NCBI GenBank assembly: GCA_024234635.1
Contig: JACKNX010000010.1
Location: 90,557-154,556 of the forward strand
Reading direction: 5' to 3'
DNA length: 64,000 bases
Source: Pseudomonadales bacterium
GTDB lineage: Bacteria; Pseudomonadota; Gammaproteobacteria; Pseudomonadales; Azotimanducaceae
In this document: in pieces, positions 60,255 through 64,000 of the stretch
Layout of the letters: each line of letters opens with the position of its first letter
Numbering within the stretch: the first letter of the stretch is position 1
Notes under the pieces: model-generated
Told to the model about the DNA's origin: nothing
Databases searched by the model: none
The model's input: only the letters and a program-made list of their open reading frames with translations
Translations under genes and position numbers: made by a program

Positions 60255-61238
60255 ATGTCGCGTCCAAACGCGTTTGTCTTTCTGTTGCTGGCACTGGTTG
60301 CCTCTGCCGCCACCAGTTCCGCCCTGGCGCACGAAGTGCGGCCAGCCTATCTGCAACTGACGGAAACGGCCAAGGACTCCTGGGCCATCCTCTGGAAACA
60401 GCCGATACTGCAGGACATGCAGCTGCCGATTGCGCCGGACTTCGGGCCGGATTGTGAGCTCTTGGCCGACGGACTGTCCGAGAACACGGGCTCGGCACTA
60501 TTGACCCGCTGGACAACAAACTGTGCGCTGGACAAGGCAACCATCACCATCAACGGCCTCACCGCGACACTGACCGACGTGATGGTGCGTCTCGATCATG
60601 CCAACGGTGATACCAGTTCCTTTCTGTTGCGTCCCGACAATCCATCGGTAGATCTCTCCGAACAGGGGCTCCCCCTGCTCGGCTATCTGCGCCTTGGTAT
60701 CGAGCATCTCCTGTTCGGCATCGACCACGTCCTGTTCGTGGTTGGCCTTGTGCTGTTCATCCCCGGGCGCCTGGACCTTCTGAAAACCATAACCGCATTT
60801 ACGCTGGCGCATTCGCTGACGCTGGCGCTCTCGGTGCTGGAACTTGTGAAGGTGCCACAGGCCCCCGTTGAAGCGATCATCGCACTGTCCATTCTTTTCC
60901 TTGCCCGCGAGCTGGTCGTGCCCGTGGAGCGTCGCTCCATGCTCACGCGCGCACGTCCGTGGATCATGGCGTTTCTGTTCGGCCTGCTGCACGGCCTCGG
61001 GTTCGCCGGCGTACTGGCCGAGATCGGCCTGCCAAGCGGTCAGTTCGCCGCGTCGCTGCTGCTGTTCAATGTGGGCATCGAGATCGGCCAGCTGCTGGTG
61101 ATTCTGCCCATGCTCATCCTCATCACCGTGGTGCATCGCCTGACAGCATCGGAACGCGCATTTACGACCTATGCCTGGGTCATGGGATCCGTGGCCGGAA
61201 TGTGGACACTGGATCGCATCATTGGGGTCTTTTCCTGA
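60255..61238 (+). CDS. HupE/UreJ-family membrane protein
   Basis: 327-residue protein with a signal-like start (LLLALVASAATSSALA), then HEVRPAYLQLTET and a beta-type periplasmic part to about 145. The C-terminal half has six or more membrane helices with GIEHLLFGIDHVLFVVGLVLF and FTLAHSLTLAL, the HupE metal-binding histidine signature. Related proteins move nickel or cobalt. Nickel/cobalt uptake would fit the cobalt nitrile hydratase elsewhere in this window, but this is only inference. Confidence 0.87.
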   Translation: MSRPNAFVFLLLALVASAATSSALAHEVRPAYLQLTETAKDSWAILWKQPILQDMQLPIAPDFGPDCELLADGLSENTGSALLTRWTTNCALDKATITINGLTATLTDVMVRLDHANGDTSSFLLRPDNPSVDLSEQGLPLLGYLRLGIEHLLFGIDHVLFVVGLVLFIPGRLDLLKTITAFTLAHSLTLALSVLELVKVPQAPVEAIIALSILFLARELVVPVERRSMLTRARPWIMAFLFGLLHGLGFAGVLAEIGLPSGQFAASLLLFNVGIEIGQLLVILPMLILITVVHRLTASERAFTTYAWVMGSVAGMWTLDRIIGVFS

Positions 61239-61313
61239 GATGTGGCATCGACGACCTGGGCGACACGCACCGCCATACCCACTGGCATTACGCTCCGGAT
61301 ACGCCGCCGCACG

Positions 61314-63563
61314 CTACTCCAGGCGCACCCGAAAACGCAGCTGAAATGACGCCGGCGCCGGTCGCATTCGGCCAGTCGGTCTGACGCGAACCTTGCGCAC
61401 GTTCGGATCGAAGTCGCCATTGGGTACCACCGGGTTGTCGCCAGCATCGAGAAACTCCACGCTGTCCGCCAGGTCACCCGGCGCCGTGTAGTCAAACGTC
61501 AGTCCGGATGGCGGTGTGCCGTCGAGAAACTCGAGTGGCGAGCCAGTGCCCGAGAAATCCCCGGAATAGAACACCACCTGCGCCGGCAGAGCATCGACAA
61601 CCACAACACTGTCATCGTCCGTTGCCCCCGGCCCGCCATTGGACACCGAGATGCTGTAGACCGCCGTCGATGCCGGCAGCGATTTCGGATGCACACTGTT
61701 CGTACCATCAGCCTCCGCAACCACGGACTTCACGACCATGAGACTTGGTTGCGGACAGGCATGCCGCTCCATCGGCAATGCTGCGACCTCGGAACCGGAC
61801 AACGCCCGCCGCCAGAGCCTCACCTCGTCGATATCGCCCTGGAAATGGCTGCCGCCGCCGTTGGCCGAGTGACGTCCGCCAACGGCCCACCACGCATCGC
61901 GATTGCGAATCGGGCCGTTCGTTGCGGCACTCGTCGCGGCCTGCACGCCGTTGCGATAAAGGCTCCACAGCGATCCGTCGTAGACCGCCGCCACGTGCAC
62001 CCACTGACCAAGATCCGAATTCGGCTGCGACATGCTCACCGTTACGGATCCGGTACCGCGCAGCTGCCGCAGCAGATATTGACCACCTGCGGTCAACAGC
62101 CCAAGTTCCAGCCGCGTGCTGTTGGTGCCGGCCAGTCCGCGGACCAGGATCATCTGTTCACTGGCATCAATCCGCCCGGGTCGCACCCATGCCGCCAGGG
62201 TAAGATTTGCTGCCGGATAGTCGAGGTCCAGGCTGTCGATGGGACCAAGCTCGACGACATCATCCACGCCGTCGAAGTGACCATAGCTGCAGGTGCCGGG
62301 CTCACCGGTGAGCGCCGCCGCGCCCTGTACCGTGGTCGACCCGCCCGACGCGCTGCCATTGACGATGTCATTGCCGACTCCCAGGACGTCATCGGCCGCG
62401 TTCGACCACTGCGCTTCATCGAAGTGCCAGAGATAGTAAGGTGTTCGCTCCAGCAGAACGAGGTGATCCTCCACCTCACCCCCCGGCCAAAACCCACCTG
62501 GCTGCATCGAACCCGCTGCATTGTCAGGGCTTAGCCGCAGACGCAGGGCGGCCTGCCCCGGCGTTGCACCGTCCGGCACGGGCAGCGGGACCGTGTTGGC
62601 GCCCGCGGCCAGCTGACGATCGCTGACCACCTTTTCCGACGGCTGCCATACCCCGTCGAGGTTCAGATCCAGCCACGCGCTCAGATATCCACTGCTGCTC
62701 GCCGTCACGATGACAGAGGAAGTGCCGCCGATCTCAAGCGATGTCGACACCGGGAGACCATCCTCATCGTCGGTTCCGGTCGCATCGTCGCCCGTTGCCG
62801 CCGCCGACGGTTGTCCATCCGCATCCGCATCGATCGCGGCGCCGAGATGTGGACCTCCCACGACATGCGCCGCGCCGTCGTCCGCTGCCAGAACGGGGAA
62901 GGTGTCCGCGGCATCCCCGTAGTCACACGTCACGGATACCTCGACCGCATCCACGTAGTTGCCCACCGACGAGCTGCCATACCCCGAAACCCTGGGCTTG
63001 AGCTCCAGTCGCGTGACCGTCTGCCCCGCAGGAACGGCGTAGCTGCCGCTATAGAGCTTCCACTTCGACGGCCCGGTGGTGAATGTACCCTGCACCGAGG
63101 CGCTGCCCGGAGGGCCGAGCAGCATCTGAATGGTATCGGTTCCGAGTCGACCGCGGTGTGCAAACGACCAGCGCAGGGTGGAACCGGGAACGGTTGGCAG
63201 ATCCTGATAGATGGCATGCATGGATTTCGCCTGGGTTTCGGCGTACTGCAAGCCTTCGTAAGGTGCAGGAGTGGGCTTGTTGCCCCAGATCTCGATCAGT
63301 CCGGAAGGGCCGTAGGTACTCCAGCCGTCGACATCCTGCTGTGCATACAGGCCGGAGGTTTGGTATTTCTCAACGGGAACCGGGGGAACGACGCCAACAA
63401 CAGGCGTTTCGAAGCCGCCGTTGATGGGCATGGAATACTCTTCGCATTCCGCCGCGCGCAGCTCGGCGGGCGCACACATCCATGACCAGGTGAATATCCA
63501 GAACAGCAACCAGTTCCCGGTTGCCCGCGCAGAACAGGCTTTCACACGCGGAATGGCTTCCAT
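61314..63563 (-). CDS. Secreted GEVED/LamG/DUF11 multi-domain protein
   Basis: 749-residue exported protein. Signal peptide WLLFWIFTWSWMCAPAELRA, then a beta domain with a NGGFETPV start, a GEVED domain (WPGGEVEDHLVLLE at about 375-388), a LamG/concanavalin-like domain (AAWVRPGRIDASEQM and WVHVAAVYDGSLW to DEVRLWRRALS), and a C-terminal DUF11-like repeat (YSISVSNGGPGATDDDSVVVVDALP). Probably a surface or secreted adhesin or carbohydrate binder. ATG at 63563 is preferred; an upstream frame (to 63752) adds a basic tail. Lies 85 nt after the glycosyltransferase-like gene. Confidence 0.83.
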   Translation of the reverse strand: MEAIPRVKACSARATGNWLLFWIFTWSWMCAPAELRAAECEEYSMPINGGFETPVVGVVPPVPVEKYQTSGLYAQQDVDGWSTYGPSGLIEIWGNKPTPAPYEGLQYAETQAKSMHAIYQDLPTVPGSTLRWSFAHRGRLGTDTIQMLLGPPGSASVQGTFTTGPSKWKLYSGSYAVPAGQTVTRLELKPRVSGYGSSSVGNYVDAVEVSVTCDYGDAADTFPVLAADDGAAHVVGGPHLGAAIDADADGQPSAAATGDDATGTDDEDGLPVSTSLEIGGTSSVIVTASSSGYLSAWLDLNLDGVWQPSEKVVSDRQLAAGANTVPLPVPDGATPGQAALRLRLSPDNAAGSMQPGGFWPGGEVEDHLVLLERTPYYLWHFDEAQWSNAADDVLGVGNDIVNGSASGGSTTVQGAAALTGEPGTCSYGHFDGVDDVVELGPIDSLDLDYPAANLTLAAWVRPGRIDASEQMILVRGLAGTNSTRLELGLLTAGGQYLLRQLRGTGSVTVSMSQPNSDLGQWVHVAAVYDGSLWSLYRNGVQAATSAATNGPIRNRDAWWAVGGRHSANGGGSHFQGDIDEVRLWRRALSGSEVAALPMERHACPQPSLMVVKSVVAEADGTNSVHPKSLPASTAVYSISVSNGGPGATDDDSVVVVDALPAQVVFYSGDFSGTGSPLEFLDGTPPSGLTFDYTAPGDLADSVEFLDAGDNPVVPNGDFDPNVRKVRVRPTGRMRPAPASFQLRFRVRLE

Positions 63564-63648
63564 GCGCTCGCGGGGCCACTCACCACGGAAGCATCCACGC
63601 CGTCGCCGGGCGACAGCCTTTACCTGGCGGACCCGGAGTGACTCACCG

Positions 63649-64000
63649 TCAGGACATTTTCCGCGCATCCTCGACTCCATCGAGTGCCTGCAACAGGCAA
63701 CGTCGCAACGCGCTATCCGGGCGCGCCCATTGTCGATACCAGGCGTAACCATTCGCCCTCATCGCGTCTGCCTTGCTCCGATCGGTCAACAGTTCGTCGC
63801 ACGCAGCTACGCAAGTCGAAAGATCGCGAAACACCCGATAGTGCTCACCGTCAATCAGCGGAGACGGCAGCTGATCCTCGCAAGGCTCAGTCACCAGACA
63901 ACTCGCCTGAGCCAGCGATTCGGGAAATTTCCACCCCGTTGACCCGTGAAGTCCCACCGTATTCACATGTATCAACGATTCACGCCCGACAAACAGATGC
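63649..64000 (-). CDS. Glycosyltransferase-like protein, N-terminus beyond window
   Basis: The frame is open to the right edge, so only the C-terminal 116 residues are seen. HLFVGRESLIHVNTVGLHGSTGWKFPESLAQASCLVTEPCED resembles the C-terminal nucleotide-sugar domain of CgeB/GT4-like glycosyltransferases, where a mid-loop Glu contacts the donor. It ends AGLDGVEDARK-like, 85 nt before the secreted GEVED gene. Donor, acceptor and pathway are not knowable here; surface polysaccharide is a reasonable guess. Confidence 0.7.
   Translation of the reverse strand, partial: HLFVGRESLIHVNTVGLHGSTGWKFPESLAQASCLVTEPCEDQLPSPLIDGEHYRVFRDLSTCVAACDELLTDRSKADAMRANGYAWYRQWARPDSALRRCLLQALDGVEDARKMS

Noticed and set aside
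1..64000. CRISPR array, prophage or integrated element
   Set aside because: No regularly spaced short repeats, integrase, phage or conjugation genes were seen; only the MITE-like repeat family.

Overview
The window looks like a GC-rich chromosomal segment of an aerobic, lipid- and xenobiotic-degrading gammaproteobacterium. I infer this from the housekeeping genes (ileS, cysS, mnmH, msrA, gloB, rarD, tesB), the many acyl-CoA, SDR, Rieske and luciferase-like enzymes, and a small DUF6316-type protein. No tRNA, rRNA, CRISPR array, prophage or complete insertion sequence was seen. The genus cannot be fixed from the sequence alone.

Left part (1-16 kb): an msrA fragment, a Sel1-repeat lipoprotein, mnmH (tRNA 2-selenouridine synthase) and an SDR. 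Then comes a tightly coupled leftward cluster: LysR regulator, alpha/beta hydrolase, GH78 (alpha-L-rhamnosidase)-like protein with a lost catalytic motif, cobalt-type nitrile hydratase beta, alpha, and its accessory protein. This cluster is the most distinctive set in the window. Upstream of it is an AT-rich non-coding stretch with repeats and a hairpin whose loop can form a G-quadruplex. Next are a Rieske oxygenase with inverted domain order and a eukaryotic-type ileS, then an F420/luciferase-like oxidoreductase.

Middle (16-38 kb): MFS exporter, alpha/beta hydrolase, crotonase, serine hydrolase, HsaA-like flavin monooxygenase, CDF metal exporter, phosphotransferase-family kinase and acyl-CoA ligase. 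A MerR regulator follows, bracketed by many GTACA half-sites that overlap two promoters; the second promoter appears to drive a structured small RNA. Then come a PKD/subtilisin lipoprotein coupled to a PrcB-like lipoprotein (a dentilisin-like pair), a second phosphotransferase, a MORN/Sel1 protein, a class III aminotransferase, a CysZ/EI24 membrane protein and a classic Rieske oxygenase. An interspersed repeat family (four copies, at about 10.8, 18.1, 23.8 and 34.5 kb) sits exactly at gene ends here.

Right part (38-64 kb): M17 aminopeptidase overlapping hisI, cysS with an FAD enzyme and an M20 peptidase, an HNH nuclease and a SPOR-like protein. Next are a five-gene coupled operon (cupin, gloB, rarD, GST, SDR), tesB, peroxiredoxin, an aspartoacylase-like lipoprotein, a Nudix hydrolase and an EamA transporter. 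A TetR/crotonase operon is divergent from a coupled acyl-CoA dehydrogenase pair, followed by SDR, a PpiC-like isomerase and a HupE/UreJ protein. The window ends with a secreted GEVED/LamG protein and a glycosyltransferase-like fragment.

Together the genes suggest catabolism of unusual carbon sources (nitriles, aromatic or steroid-like lipids, acyl-CoAs) supported by detoxification and envelope functions.
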